The notes under the pieces: generated by a model | Seen by the model: only the letters and a program-made list of their open reading frames with translations | Told to the model about the DNA's origin: nothing | Databases searched by the model: none | Source of the DNA: Plakobranchus ocellatus | Lineage: Eukaryota > Mollusca > Gastropoda > Plakobranchidae | DNA: 24,644 nt | Reading direction: 5' to 3' | NCBI GenBank assembly: GCA_019648995.1 | Contig: BLXT01008609.1 | Coordinates: 1,922,699-1,947,342 of the forward strand | Made by a program: the position numbers and the translations under genes | Shown: positions 1 through 12,267 of the stretch, one piece after another | Layout of the letters: every line of letters begins with the position of its first letter | How positions within the stretch are numbered: position 1 is the stretch's first letter

Positions 1-1531
1 GGGGGTTCGAATTGTAGGTTTTCTTTTCCAACAGTTTTTGAGTAAGATGAAAAAAACTTGTACCCTCCCAAAAACCTAAGCTTTTTTTTTCCCACACCAT
101 CGTGAGAAGTTTTGAGCATTAGTATGAAATCAAAGAGAAAAGAAAACAGAATGAGACGGTACAAGAAGCATTCAGCAATAAAGCAGTTACTGAATGTATA
201 AAGTGGTGAGCAATTATCGGTGAAGCTATCAATGGTCAGATAACAGGATTGCCTTACCAGACTAGTGTGATCTTAATTCAAATGTGGTTACAAGATCTTA
301 TTTGTCAGAATACAAAATGATTTAGCTTTCTCTTACTGTGGTTTTACTTGTAGATGTTTCACACAACAAAAGTGATATTTTTATAAAGGCCTGACACTTT
401 CTGTCTAATAAATTCTCACCTTCAAAATGAAGAGCATATTTATTATATTTGCAGGCCATTCTTTTGAATCTCTACAATTTTTCTATCTTTCTGTGCCATA
501 TGTTGTTTCATCAACCACTGATGAGTAAAAGGTGCACATGTCACATGTCAAAGTCTGTATGATCTTAAAATGCATTTTTCATACGCCCTCCTTGTTTCCA
601 AAAGAAAAAAAAAAATTCCAAGTGTGAGCAGAACATTTGGAAAGCGGTGCATGTATTTTTTTTTTTTTTTAAATTTTACTGGAAGCCAGTTTTTTTATCA
701 AAATATGTACCGTTATCATTTGAAAAGATACATATGACAAAGGCACTAATCTGCAATGGGATAAGTTCACAAATAGTAATTTAAAAATTGTGAATTTTTA
801 CCTCTTTTACACTGTTCAAATCCACCAGATTTAAACTATCAATTTTAAATTGAAGTCAATGAAAAATAATCAAAATTAACTTTAAGAACAGGTGAACAAC
901 TTGCTTGTTTTTATTCCAGTTTGTATGACATATTGCATGGTAAAAATGAAGAAGCAACATATTGCACAAAACATATTTATTCTCAACAGTTACCTCCGCT
1001 TACTTTCCATGTCTGAGGCATATTAACCCTCCTGACAGCATCATCGGCCCTCCCTGAGACCTGTGAGGTTCATATTCATTAGGACTGGATAGATCAAAGC
1101 AAAAACTGTTTTAAGTTTACTTACTTTTAGTCGTTGTGATAAATATGATGTACACACAATCAACTGTGCAACTGAAATATCGATTTCTTGGGGAGGATTA
1201 AAAACAACATTGACTTATTCATACATCTTTTCATCCATCAAAACCAGATATTTTTTTACAACAAAACTTCTACAAAGGGGAATGCTCTTTGAATGTATAA
1301 TCAATTCAAAAGAAAATCGACTCGGACGAAATCGACTGTGGATTTCATTTATGTACTTTATCTTTTCAGCTCTCAAAATCATCTTCACAGGACCACAGGC
1401 ATTCACAGTGGGTTAAAAATATGGTGCATTTTATAAAAAAAAAAAAAAAAGGGGCTAAACAGCATTTTAATTATTTTTATAATAAATAACATTGTTTTTT
1501 TTTTTTTTTTCTGCTCCTTCATTTTTCAGAG
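1..1531 (+). other. Intronic sequence upstream of the first visible UBE2Q exon
   Basis: No coding exon was recognised here. The stretch is AT-rich with poly-A/poly-T runs (for example around 657-671, 1434-1451 and 1495-1511). Because the first UBE2Q exon in the window starts in mid-protein, this is most simply the preceding intron of that gene (inference). Short open frames on both strands near 1210-1416 resemble no family and overlap each other antisense, so they were not called. The pyrimidine-rich run before 1528 is the acceptor tract. Confidence 0.7.
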
Positions 1532-1590
1532 ATCTTCACAGTGGAGCTAGTCAATGATAGTCTTTATGAATGGAATATAAGATTAAAAAA
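1532..1590 (+). CDS. UBE2Q: UBE2Q coding exon (first visible)
   Basis: Encodes [19 protein letters not shown] plus two bases of a Lys codon. The donor is GTAAGT at 1591. Two acceptor AGs are adjacent (1528-1529 and 1530-1531), so the exon may start at 1530 or 1532. Position 1532 keeps phase 0 and lets the preceding exon supply the Gly that is usual before this block. Confidence 0.93.
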
Positions 1591-4543
1591 GTAAGTTGAT
1601 AACATTGGTTTACAATGATTCCTCTGCATTTCATAATTGTTTTGTTTGAATCATAGCGAAATGATTAATAAGTTTTGTCCCAATTATTTTATTGGGCACA
1701 ATATTAGTAATAGCTTAATAACATCCATTAATGTACCAAAAAAAAAAAAAAGTCACTCAAAACAAACAAACAAAAAAAAAGGGCACATGGAGCAGTATAC
1801 TTATATATAGAAATTTAAATTTCAACCTAACAAGATATTCATTTTGTCAAATTAGTAATTAAAAGCAATATGTATTTTTGTCTGTGTGATTTTGTATTAT
1901 TTAACAGGGCAATGGAAAGAAAAGGATTGTTAACAGTGACTTTTCAAAGTCGCAAACGTGGAACTCACATTAATCAATGTGTCCTTTTCAAGCATTAAAT
2001 GATTAATTTATATATAGAACGTTATGTTTATTTACTTGCAGTTAAGATCTTTTTTTTTTTTTAATGCTTTTTCCAGTTCATAATGATTTAGATATTTTTC
2101 ATATTATCTCTACAGAGTGGATAAGGAAAGTGCACTCTACACAGATATGCAAAATTTAAAAGAAAAAGAAGGAAAGGATCACATTCTCTTGAACTTCACA
2201 TTCAAAGTAAGGCACAAATCTTCTGAGTGATTAGATAATTCTGACAAATCTGCAAAAAGTATCAGGATCACAAGCATTCACCTTTTCTTTTCTCTCTTTC
2301 TGAAAATGATCTTGGATGGGATGAAAATATTGCTGTTGGAATTTTTTTTATATGTACTTAGTGTATAACTTATTAAATGTGGCTACTCCTACAAAAGGAT
2401 CATTTGTGAACAGTTGCACAATTATAATTTAAAGCAAAATATTTTAACATTGTTATAGATATGGAAAGCAAATTTTTGATATTGCAAATAGCTAAACTTT
2501 TGAAATCAGCCACCAATAAAAAATATTTATATCCAAATATTTTCTTTTACATTGAAATCAAAATGAATACATCTTTGAAATTGGTAAAAATATTTTTCTT
2601 AATATTGTAAAACATGGTTATTTTTTTAAAACTTTTTCCTTTGTGGGAAGTTTGGACAATTGTTAGTAAGGGGCTGTGGAGGTTTGTACGAAAATTGAAG
2701 GATTTATCAATTTATTTATTCATTTATTTATTTTTATTCTTTTTTTTGAGCTTGTGGCGTGAGCATCCAGATTGTTCTCAAGTCAACAAGTTGAGACTTT
2801 TTTCCATTGATTTTTTAGCAACACTATATTTTTTTGCTTCAAGATGATAAATTAGCTAATTTGATGATAGTTATTTACATGTGAATATTTAATGAAACTT
2901 CATGCCTAATATGTCATGGCTGGTATTTCCAGGAATCTTTTCCTTTTGACCCTCCGTTTGTGAGAGTGATAAACCCAATTGTATCTGGGGGCTACGTCCT
3001 TGGAGGAGGTGCCATTTGCATGGAACTGCTGACAAAACAGGGTTGGAGTAGTGCCTACAACATTGAATCCATCATTCTTCAGATTTCTGCCACCTTGGTC
3101 AAAGGAAAAGCCCGGATACAGTTTGGAGCCGCCAAAGTGAGTTTTCAACCAATCATTTGAAGTCTCTAAGTTTCTTTTAGAGACGGATGAATGCGTCATT
3201 TTTTTTTTTTTTTTTTCAAAGTACTTAAGTTTTTCCCCTGAATGGAAAATTTGTTTAATTAAATATTTGTCACTTTGAATAGTTTTTTTTTACTCCCAAA
3301 TTTGCCTTATATTTTTGTGCATATTGTTTTTCACATGCACCATAAAGTAAAATTTCTTTTTTCATATTGAAGTTCAAATTAGACCCTCTCGAGTATTCAC
3401 TTTACTTGTGTATAGAAATAATGATCTGCTCGATTTGTTTGTACAACAGAATAAAACTTACACCTGAATATTTATCTATTCATTTGATAAATTTCAGAAT
3501 AATTATTCTCTTGCAAGAGCACAACAGTCTTTCAAATCTTTGGTCAGAATCCATGAAAAGAATGGTAAGTATTTGGCTTGTTTTTTATTTTTCTTTGTCG
3601 TGTGCTGTTGTAGTTGATTCTTTTTCTTTAGTGAAGAGAATGTGGATGGGAAAAAGGTGATTTTTTTATAAATTTAAAAGTTTTCATGACTCTTCACCTG
3701 TATGACAAATTTCATGTAAAATTCTATATAGGTGAGGCAATGATTTTCACAGAGCTTTTCATTTTTAATTGGTCAAATAAGATCTTAAATCTTCACAGGG
3801 TTTCCCAAAAGATGGTGTATACCATGTCATTTTGTTTAGCAATATTAAATTAAGTGATATTGAAGGTGCAAAATTTTTTCATCTAAGTTGCCTCAAGAGT
3901 TTAGATAGTCTGAAAACAAAGAAATAAACCTGGAGTGTGCCTCACCTTAACTATCATGTTTCACTTCTCATAGAACATTTGATAAGAGACTTCAACAGGG
4001 TGGATGTAAGGTTGAAAATGTCTTAAGAACCATTCAAATTCAAATTTTTAAAATGTTCATCATGATAATGCATTTTTTTTTTAAATGGGGAAAATTTTAA
4101 AAATAATTATTGATAAGCTGTTTGTGCATAAATCATGGTACATTTGAGACAAGAATGGTTGTTGAGTGGAAAGATTTCAATATGGTCATTTATTTTCTGC
4201 ATTAAAGTCAGATTTTTTTTTTCACCAAATGGGTTTTAAAAAATATTGAATTCCAAATTTATAAACTGTTGTAATAATTTCCCTTTGACAGCAATGTTGT
4301 CATGGAATAATAAATGAAGGGTTTTTTGTTGTACTATACATGTTGCATGATTTCATTTTTGTTTGAAAAATTGATTTAATTTGAATTAAAAGATTAAATG
4401 AAATGTAAGTTTAATTGTGAATTCAATTAAAGCGTTCTTTGTATGCGTTGATTACAGAGAACTTTATACTTCATGTAGATAAAACTAAAACATTTTTCTC
4501 TTTGTCTCCAGGTTGGTTTACACCACCAAAGGAGGATGGCTAA
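1532..4543 (+). CDS. UBE2Q: Ubiquitin-conjugating enzyme E2 Q (UBE2Q1/2-like), C-terminal five exons, 5' partial
   Basis: E2 enzymes accept ubiquitin from E1 on a catalytic cysteine and pass it on to substrates, usually with an E3. Five exons join as 1532-1590, 2116-2206, 2933-3136, 3498-3564 and 4512-4543. They give 150 codons plus TAA, with compatible phases at every GT-AG junction. The product matches the end of the animal UBE2Q UBC domain: [44 protein letters not shown] (carrying the expected catalytic Cys), [31 protein letters not shown] and the family-typical end WFTPPKEDG. These motifs are recognised from family knowledge, not from a search. The N-terminal RWD-like part is missing because it lies upstream of the window. 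UBE2Q1 and UBE2Q2 are vertebrate paralogues, so an invertebrate single copy cannot be assigned to either. No frameshift or stop is seen. Confidence 0.96.
2116..2206 (+). CDS. UBE2Q: UBE2Q coding exon 2 of 5 visible
   Basis: The acceptor is CTACAG ending at 2115 and the donor GTAAGG at 2207. The first base completes the split Lys codon, and 30 full codons follow. They include [19 protein letters not shown] and LLNFTFK, the strand region before the conserved FPFDPPF motif. The intron before it is 525 bp. Confidence 0.96.
2933..3136 (+). CDS. UBE2Q: UBE2Q catalytic exon
   Basis: 204 nt, 68 codons, phase 0 at both ends. The acceptor is TTTCCAG ending at 2932 and the donor GTGAGT at 3137. It holds the UBC core: [10 protein letters not shown], the glycine-rich [11 protein letters not shown], the active-site Cys in AICMELL, then GWSSAY and the helix [18 protein letters not shown]. 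This is the best-conserved part and fixes the family assignment. Confidence 0.98.
3498..3564 (+). CDS. UBE2Q: UBE2Q coding exon 4 of 5 visible
   Basis: The acceptor is TTTCAG ending at 3497 and the donor GTAAGT at 3565. It encodes [20 protein letters not shown] followed by KN and one base of a Gly codon. The split G|GT codon is completed by the next exon. Confidence 0.96.
4512..4543 (+). CDS. UBE2Q: UBE2Q terminal coding exon
   Basis: The acceptor is GTCTCCAG ending at 4511. It encodes [10 protein letters not shown] and the stop TAA at 4541-4543, the usual C-terminus of UBE2Q proteins. The 947-bp intron before it is the longest in the visible part. Confidence 0.96.
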
Positions 4544-5749
4544 CACAGAGAGCAACACATTTCTTTAATTTTTTTTTTCTTTTAAACCTTTTGATGTTTT
4601 TTTTTTTCATGTAAGATATGTAAGTGCAAGCAAATGACAGTGTATATAAATGTAAATGTGTCCATCACCGGAAATTGTAAAACTTGTGATAAGAATAGAC
4701 CAATGATTGTGTACATTAAATGAATGGTTAAGACAAACCTATGTTTGTGTTCCAACCTGTGTTTAAGAAAGTGTCTGCCATTAGGTTGAATGCTTGTGAA
4801 GTCTGTGATGTTGTGGTTTCTCTTACAGTCTGTTTAGTTGCTTATGATACTGATTACGAAATTTTTCTCATTTTCTGATCTGTTTTATTGATCCTGTTTT
4901 CCCCAGTCTTTATTTTTATTGCACTCTGATGATGTTATAATCTCAATTATGTTAAGTTAGTCCAAACTTTTCTTCATTTGTAATGATTTACATGATCATG
5001 CAGTAATTGAAAGAAGTTAAAAAAGTCCTAAAATAGGATAGAAAGATTAAAGAGAATGACAAAGAGGATGCAGATTTAAAGCAATGTTCATTAAGCAAAT
5101 ATGCTAGCAGCGCACGGGTTAAAGTATTATCTCAATTTTTTTAGAACATTACTGAAAAAAAAAATGTATGTGGTTTATGTAACTGTTTTGCAATATCCTT
5201 TTTAAATTAAGTGTGTATTTCAGTTTATGTTGGGGCTGTGATTGCCCACTTTTAAAGACATGCAAGTCCAAAATTTTAGAGCAGTGAATAGTCTTCACCA
5301 CAGTTAAAATGAACTTCTCACTGATATTACCTGGACGCTTTTTCTATGAAAGAAAAACCAAGTCATGGAGGGACCAACTTTTTTTCTTTAATATTTTTTT
5401 TTCTGAGTGAATCAATGTGCAAGAGAAATCTGTTATGTACGTATAATCATCGATTTGTTCTCTTTTGTCAGTTTCTTACATATGCATTGTTATAAAATTT
5501 CCTTTGTTTTTGAAACTTATTTGTTTGAGTATACATCTGTCATCTAAAAAAGTTCTAAATAATTTTAACAACACTATGTATCTTTCTTCATTTTTGGCAG
5601 CATCACGTAAAATGCTGGTAGGCTTTATTGTATTTGGTTATTTTTAGCTTCAATATGTAAAATGTCAGGAATATAAATTAGTTCATGTCATCATTGCTTG
5701 GTGATTGATCCAAAGAAAGGCATAATTCTTTAAGACAAATAGTCTTTTG

Positions 5750-5754
<5 letters not shown>

Positions 5755-5825
<71 letters not shown>

Positions 5826-5858
5826 CTATATATATATCTTTCTCTCTCTCTCTCTCTT
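5755..5858. repeat. Compound microsatellite (TC)n-(TA)n-(TC)n
   Basis: About 46 bp of TC units run into about 38 bp of TA units with one interruption, then about 20 bp of TC again. Antisense frames through it are simple Arg/Glu and Tyr/Ile strings and were discarded. Confidence 0.97.
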
Positions 5859-7300
5859 TTTCCAAACCCTTTTTTTTTTGTTGATATTAATGGTTGGGAA
5901 ACCAGTGTGTGTAATGCCACCATGTGTTTTTTTTAGCATTCTACCTATGTGTAAAACCAGTAATCGTTTTGTGTTTTGGCTTTTTATGCATAAAATGCTA
6001 GCAGGCCTCAAGTAGAAACTATTGCGGCAACAATGTAAATTACACAAATTTTGTAATCAAGGCCAAGTTCTTTGAATCAAAGGTCTGAGTCCAATGTTCT
6101 TTCAGATCGGTCCTATTGAATAATATCTAGATCATGTAGAAATTTAAAAAAAAAAAAAAAAATGTTGATTTCAAGTTGGATTCTCTTAAAAGGCCCAATT
6201 TCTTAAAAAAATATCTCTATCTACTTTTTACCTTTGCAAACTTCATCATATGCAGTCTCTGGCTGAATCAGTGATTTAAAATGATAAAAATACGGAATCA
6301 ACTCATTGGATTGGACTCGAGACATTTTGCTAGTAAATGCAAATTTATTCTTTCTTCAAAACAGTTGAGTCTGGATATTGCAAAGTATTTGAGATAAGAA
6401 AAAGGACTTCAAAGCAATTCAAATTATCCAAGTACAATATAAAAGGAACAAAATGATTTTTCCTTTTTTTTTTTTCTTGCACTACACTTCCCTTTGCCAC
6501 GCACATTGTGCAGATGATGGATCTGGACCAGATCTAGCATCCCTTTATCCTGTGGCTTGAGATAGAGCATGAATCACTAGGTTTCTGATGAGCCCTATGC
6601 TCTTATCCTCTGTGATTTCGTCGCATGATCTTAAACTATATATAGGTGTAAAGAGAGTGAAAGTAGCACACAAATACGCATTGCACTCCTCTGAAATAAA
6701 TCAGGAAACAAGTCAATTTGATTCATAAAAAATGATTCTTAGTACTCAGATTATCAGCAAGAAACTGTTGAGGTGGGTCTGAAATGACATTGACAGGATT
6801 CACCCTTCACATTGATATGATATAACCAAATATTTTCAATAAAAGAAGAGAAAAATTCAGTAAATTTGATTGACATCAAATTAAATTTTAATATAGTAAA
6901 TTGATTGTACTTAACTAAATTGTTATTTGTTGAATGTAATGATCATTTTTTTTTTGTACCTATAAACAGGCCAGACAACAAATTTTACAGTTGTTTGTTT
7001 TTTCAAAAGTGTACTCTATGGTCGTTAATAAAATGTAAGTTTTCATTTAGATAAAAAGAAATTTGTCATTGATGCCAGTTTGGAAAATATAGCTCATACT
7101 TAATTTGGACTGCATGAATTAAGTGGAAGTTGGATTGTAAAGCAAAATATATTCAGATCTTTAAGTATTGAAGAATATATTTATGATGATGACAACTTGA
7201 CAACTTGACTGCACTTTTTAGCATATTAATGAGCTCAACCATTTGTAAATTTTCTTTCATTCTTCATAGATATAAAATAACTGTATTTTGTGATGGTGAG

Positions 7301-7306
7301 AATAAA
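7301..7306 (+). promoter_or_regulatory. Candidate polyadenylation signal AATAAA
   Basis: A perfect AATAAA is followed within about 15-45 nt by T- and GT-rich sequence (cttgtttctgtgttc), which fits a cleavage-stimulation element. It is the best placed of several hexamers downstream of the UBE2Q stop. The choice among them is inference. Confidence 0.35.
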
Positions 7307-10159
7307 AATATGAAGTTCTTAATCGTCTTGTTTCTGTGTTCAACTTTATTGTAATTTTGTTGTGTTTTTTTTTTATATTTAAGTTTGACTTGAAATGGAG
7401 GCTCAAATATTGCCACAAACATATTGAAAGGCATGAAATTTCATTAAATTTTTAAGCTTTATGTAGAAACAAAATTTCACCCACCATGAAAATAACTCAC
7501 TTGCCAATTTTTTTAGTTTTTAGGGAATTTCCCCTTTTCAGCATATAAGTTAATAAGGGACAAGGATAAAAAATACAGTCTACAAAATCTATCTTTGAAG
7601 TATTTTCAATCAATGAAAGGGGGGCAAGTTTGTTTTCAAGTAAGGAAATTTTCCAAATCTGTGCTGTTATCTTGTCCCATTAAACTTTGTATAGAATTCT
7701 TTGGAAGCCTTAAAATTTATTGTTTTAAACGCTGTTGTTTATGTAATTGTCATGGTATGAAACGTGTCCAAAAGTATAACGATTCTCAAATATCATCAAG
7801 GTATATTTTACACTTAAGAGATACAACTATAGTTCTGTCAGTTCAAAACATCTTTTGGGGCTTAAACTACAAAACGTTTTGTTTGCAAGCACCCTTTAAA
7901 TATAGCTTTTTTTTCATTTTTGCCACATTATTATTAGTGTTATTTTTCTATTTATGCCATAGATTTTTGGTTGACTAGATTTTGTAGGCCCAATCTGTGC
8001 CCCCCAGTTTTCATTTTGTTTTCAAGGTTTTGATGGTTTCTTATTGTTTTTGTAAAGATGAATGATTTGAATGAATCAGGGTAGACCTTTGCCCTGTGTC
8101 ATGTGTGAGCTCAGAAATGCTGAACTGCTGCTTTTGTAAAAGATTTCAATGAGTTTAACATTTTTCTGCTTATAATTTATAACAAGGAATATCCTTACAT
8201 ATATAATGTGTACATTAAGGCCCGTAAATCATAACAATATTAAGATCAAATGGTTTTTTTTTTAGACTTGCTCACCAGAAAATATGTACTTGAGTTTTCA
8301 ATTGAAATATGTTGGAATGTGCTTTGTCCAATTTGAATAGCAGTGGGATACATACTGCAGAGAACCTACAAAAAAAAAAATGACATTGTCATAAATAGTC
8401 TTCGCTCACATGTGAATTGATCACTCCACGCACATTCCCAAGAAATCTTACTATTTTAATAATATTTAGTTGTTGATTATTTTTTTTTCAAAATTCTGTG
8501 TCCTACTTTTGAATCGAGATAAGTATTGCTTGACAACATTAAATATCACCAATCCAGTTGAAGGTTAGCATGCGTGTATTCTTGATTTACGGTCATATTT
8601 TTATTACTTGTATCAATCAAAGGACTTGTTGAATTTGTGGAACTGAATGTACATTTTTTTGATAGAAAGAACAAAGTCATCTTTAAGGTCGAAGAATTGT
8701 TTCAGATGGTATGTCTCATATTTATTGATGACATTAAGCTTATGTATGTTGTAATGGTTCAACATAATGATCATTAATATATTCATGTTTTTGCCTTAAT
8801 TGAACATAATACTGCTCCATCTTAAATGAGCATGCCTCACGTTGTTTAAAGTTACTCATTGAGAGAGTGACCACAATTGACATTGGGTGTTTATTCATAG
8901 TTTTGGTTTTGTTTTCAGAATGAAATAATATTCTTTTTGTTCTGCTGTTCAGATTGTCACTGTCCTAAGAGTAATAGGCAAAATATAGTTGTACATTTCT
9001 CAGTTTCTTTCATTGAAATCTAGCGTATAATTTTTTTCCTTTTTTGAATCATCTCTGAATAAATAATTGGCCTTAAAAGTGATGGACTCAATAAAATGAA
9101 ATTGTGCAGAAAATAATTAAAATGGTTGATTTTCTTTTTTTATTTTCAATTTTTCATGCAAAAATAAAGTTTTCAACCTTTGAAAGTGATCATTTTTCAA
9201 ATCAGGTCTTTACTTTTCTTTTTGCCATTCAGGTGAGATTTTTAAAAGTATACAGTATGTAAAAAAGAATGATAAAGATTATCAACAATAAAGCACCGTG
9301 TCCTATTAAAGTCATACTAAAGAATCTATTTTTGCTATTTTGAAGAATCTGTGTAATATACATATGTTGTACACACAAATTCGGAATGAATCTTTACTTG
9401 GATATACACAGTATTGAGAGCTATATAAATAAATTTTAATCTTCACACTCTCAGCACACATTTCCTAAACAGCTTTAAACTTTTTGTGTGGTGTACTACA
9501 TAACATCTTTTTATTTTGAGGCCAAAAAAATACTTGTTTATTTAAAGTATCATTTGCTATCTTCAAACAGCTTATTATGAATTTGGAAAAATAGAATCTT
9601 GAAACCACTAACCAGTTCAAATATATCTCATTTTGCAAATTACACATTATAATGTTCTTGCATTTTATCTGATTTTCCACAATACGCAATTGTTTTGCAG
9701 AGATGGGTTCTATTTTTTTTTTTGCAAAATGATACAATGTATCACTAAGCTTGTAAGAGGCAGGACACTTTTTCTACAACTGATACTCAAAACTAATATG
9801 TGATTCATTAAGACTGGTCTTACAGACATACAGTGCTTCCTTATACATGAACTAAATTAGATTGCTCATCAACCAGTAGACTTAAATTAATAACCAGGTT
9901 GTGACCTTTAATGTTCAGACTTTCACAATTTACATCTGCGACATAATGATTTGGCTTTGACTGTAAATAGTTTATGGTGACATATTTTTGAAGCACGTTA
10001 GTATTCATGATGATTAAGCTGCTATAACTCTTTTAATTTTTTATGAGAGATTGGCATGGACTAAAATGTCAAGTCTCGTGAAAATAATTATATGAATGAA
10101 AGAAATTATGCCTAATTACACTGTGCCGTTTGGCATGGGTTTTCTATAGCAACCCAATG

Positions 10160-10400
10160 TCATGATGGAATGAAACGGTCAAACGTGTTTTCTTTAATTG
10201 GATATTTTGCTTGCAGTATAAGGGTTCTTTCGTGAAACATGTAGTTACCGGTACCTGTTTAAAATTTAAATCACCACTTGCTAAGAGATCATCTCTAACG
10301 GCTGCTAAGACATTTCATGCAATGGATGATGGCAATTTCAAGCGTGTTTTCTTTAATTGGATATTTTGCTTGCAGAGGCAGGGTTCTTTCGTGAAAACTT
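10160..10400. repeat. Short direct duplication, 159-bp period
   Basis: A core of about 55 bp occurs at 10184-10238 and again at 10343-10398, in the same orientation. Both copies contain ttctttaattggatatttt followed by gcttgcag and, a few bases on, gggttctttcgtgaaa. Weaker similarity extends upstream (catgatgg and gatgatgg). Each copy looks like a splice-acceptor tract ending in CAG, but no convincing exon follows either one. It could be the trace of a local tandem duplication or a piece of a larger dispersed repeat. Confidence 0.85.
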
Positions 10401-11640
10401 AAGATTTTGTTGCAAAACAGAAGGCTATAGATCCAAGCCAATGTTTAGCATGTAAAATGTACCGGCGGCTAAGTGATTCTTAATGTTGATCGTTTTGTGC
10501 GATCGTTCCCAAGTCAAAAAAAAAAAAAGTGGGGGGGGGGAGATTACGTGAAAATAGCCAACTGGTAATGATATACAAATTGGACTTACTCCAATAAAAG
10601 AGGGAGCTCGTGCCTTTATCACGGTATATAATATATTACAAAACTATCGAACAAAAAATGCGGCTTTCAGTTTTCACGAAGTGCATGTACGCTCTGATGC
10701 CACATTCGCGGCAAATGTTTATTTTTATCAACTTGCCTGCCAGTTGTTTTTTCATTACCACATTGCAGCATAAATAGGTAGCTGCTCGTATATTCAGGTG
10801 TTCGCAGGATTGATCACTGTATTAATCAGCTTTTAAAGAGAGCAACTTTTTCGGTCGATCTGGCGATTGCTCTGAAACTATGGCGGACTTTATGTACGAA
10901 GAGAAAAAAAAATAATGAAGATTTTTGTTGGTTACGCAGACGCATCGAGGAATATGCAAAAAACTTTACACGCCGAGGGACACTCACAAGAGCAACAGTT
11001 AATTTTAAAAGCACAGAGAGTATCTTGAATTGTATTTGCAAAATAAGATGATTCCATTCAAATATGACGATGGAAGCTATATAAGTGACACAGCGTATTT
11101 GTTGTAGCATGCACCATGCTCGGATTACCTGCTTCTTTCTCAGAGGGCCATATTATATTTTTTTTCCCTACCGTTGAAATGTCTTTGTTCTTTACCTCAA
11201 GAAGACACGGGCNNCCCCCCCCCCCCCCCTTTTTTTTTCTTTGCTCAGGTTCTGTAAAGAAGCTTAATTACTCAGGATTTCCTCCTCACCATCGGCAATT
11301 GTATTGTAACACTGAGAATGTCAATGAGATATCAGTGTTGGTGTGGAATAACTGCTAGCAAACCATGAATACCCAGAGGAAGGGCTTACTGTATGGTGTA
11401 ACAACTAAGAACTTTCATCCGATCTTCGCGAATGGAGCAAACATCCTATAGTCATCCAAGATACGCGAATGAGGCCGGGCATTGTATTCTATTCAAGTGC
11501 AATATTCGACACATCATCTTCCTCGAACTCACGGGACCATACGAGAGTAGAATGGAAGGGGCGCAAATGAGAAAAGTACAAAGACTTGAGTAAAAAGCTC
11601 AAAAAAAGCTAGTTACAATTCCTTTTCGAAAAAGATTGTT
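10401..11640. other. No gene recognised; two mirrored homopolymer tracts
   Basis: Somewhat richer in CpG than the DNA to the left. It contains an A13 then G10 tract (10516-10540) and a C15 then T9 tract with two N before it (11213-11238), which is the reverse-complement arrangement. An ATGGCGGAC near 10879 is followed after a few codons by two stops and has no clear donor. The open frames here are short and unsupported. Confidence 0.5.
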
Positions 11641-11644
11641 TTAG

Positions 11645-11666
11645 GCTGTGGGTTCGAAACCCAAAA
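11645..11666 (+). other. tRNA-like T-arm / Pol III B-box-like motif
   Basis: The string gggttcgaaaccc matches the B-box pattern GGTTCGANNCC and folds as a T-arm with a 4-bp stem. No matching A box, anticodon arm or acceptor stem was found at tRNA spacing, so this is not called as a tRNA. A degraded tRNA-derived SINE or chance are both possible. Confidence 0.3.
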
Positions 11667-11759
11667 CTGGCGCTCAGGAAGAAAAGGTAGGAGAGGGACA
11701 CCTAAGAGTCATGACCTTGGTGTGGCCAAGCCCCGAAGAATGAGAAGTTCAGGGCCGAA

Positions 11760-12267
11760 ACAATTTCCTAGTCTGATAAAGATAATTAAGAATGGAGAGA
11801 CAACAGTTATTTTATCGATTTAAAATAAAAAATAACTTTATTTCTTATAAATCTATACAAGTAAAAAATTGTTTTCTGGCACATTTTATATAATTTTCAG
11901 AGGTCGTAAGCAAAACAGTATTAAAAGGAACAGACAGTTCGGGTAGCTCTACGATTAAAAAGGTCGGTAAATGAATAGCAGAGGCCAAAGACTTTAAATC
12001 CATTCAAAAACAAGTTGACGAAATCTCACGCTCAAAATGGCATGTTTTGTAGGTATTTTGCAATTATGAGAAGAGAATTATTAAAAAATTACACCGAAAG
12101 CCATGCACTTTTTGAACTGAATAGAGCAAATGACTATTATTTTTACTTTCCCATTTTCCCAAATTCATCTTATTACGATAAATCGATAGAAAAGGACATT
12201 ATTGTAAATTATGAAAAGGATTCGTGATTTTTTTTTTTTTTTGTCTTGGGAAGCTATACAACAATTT
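11760..12267. other. No feature recognised
   Basis: AT-rich sequence with short A/T tracts and a T-run at 12229-12242 just before the leader-like repeat. The 70-codon frame at 12015-12227 has no recognisable motif. Confidence 0.5.

Larger units (their letters stand above)
4544..10150 (+). other. UBE2Q 3' UTR and AT-rich intergenic DNA
   Basis: No credible gene is seen. Several AATAAA hexamers occur (6695, 6838, 7027, 7301, 9058, 9090, 9163, 9287 and 9428), so the UTR may be about 2 to 5 kb, but its end cannot be fixed from sequence alone. The 127-codon frame at 7595-7978 has no recognisable domain and is Phe/Cys/Leu-rich from T-rich DNA, so it is not called. One compound microsatellite sits at 5755-5858. 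Confidence 0.6.

Noticed and set aside
2906-3199. Minus frame over the UBE2Q catalytic exon
   Set aside because: Shadow of the conserved plus-strand exon.
5678-6047. Minus frames with Arg/Glu and Tyr/Ile strings
   Set aside because: Produced by the TC/TA compound microsatellite.
7595-7978. 127-codon open frame downstream of UBE2Q
   Set aside because: No recognisable domain, composition set by T-rich DNA, and it lies in the likely 3' UTR or intergenic zone.
10870-10912. ATGGCGGAC as a possible first exon of a gene
   Set aside because: Two stops after about 11 codons, no good donor and no clear promoter.
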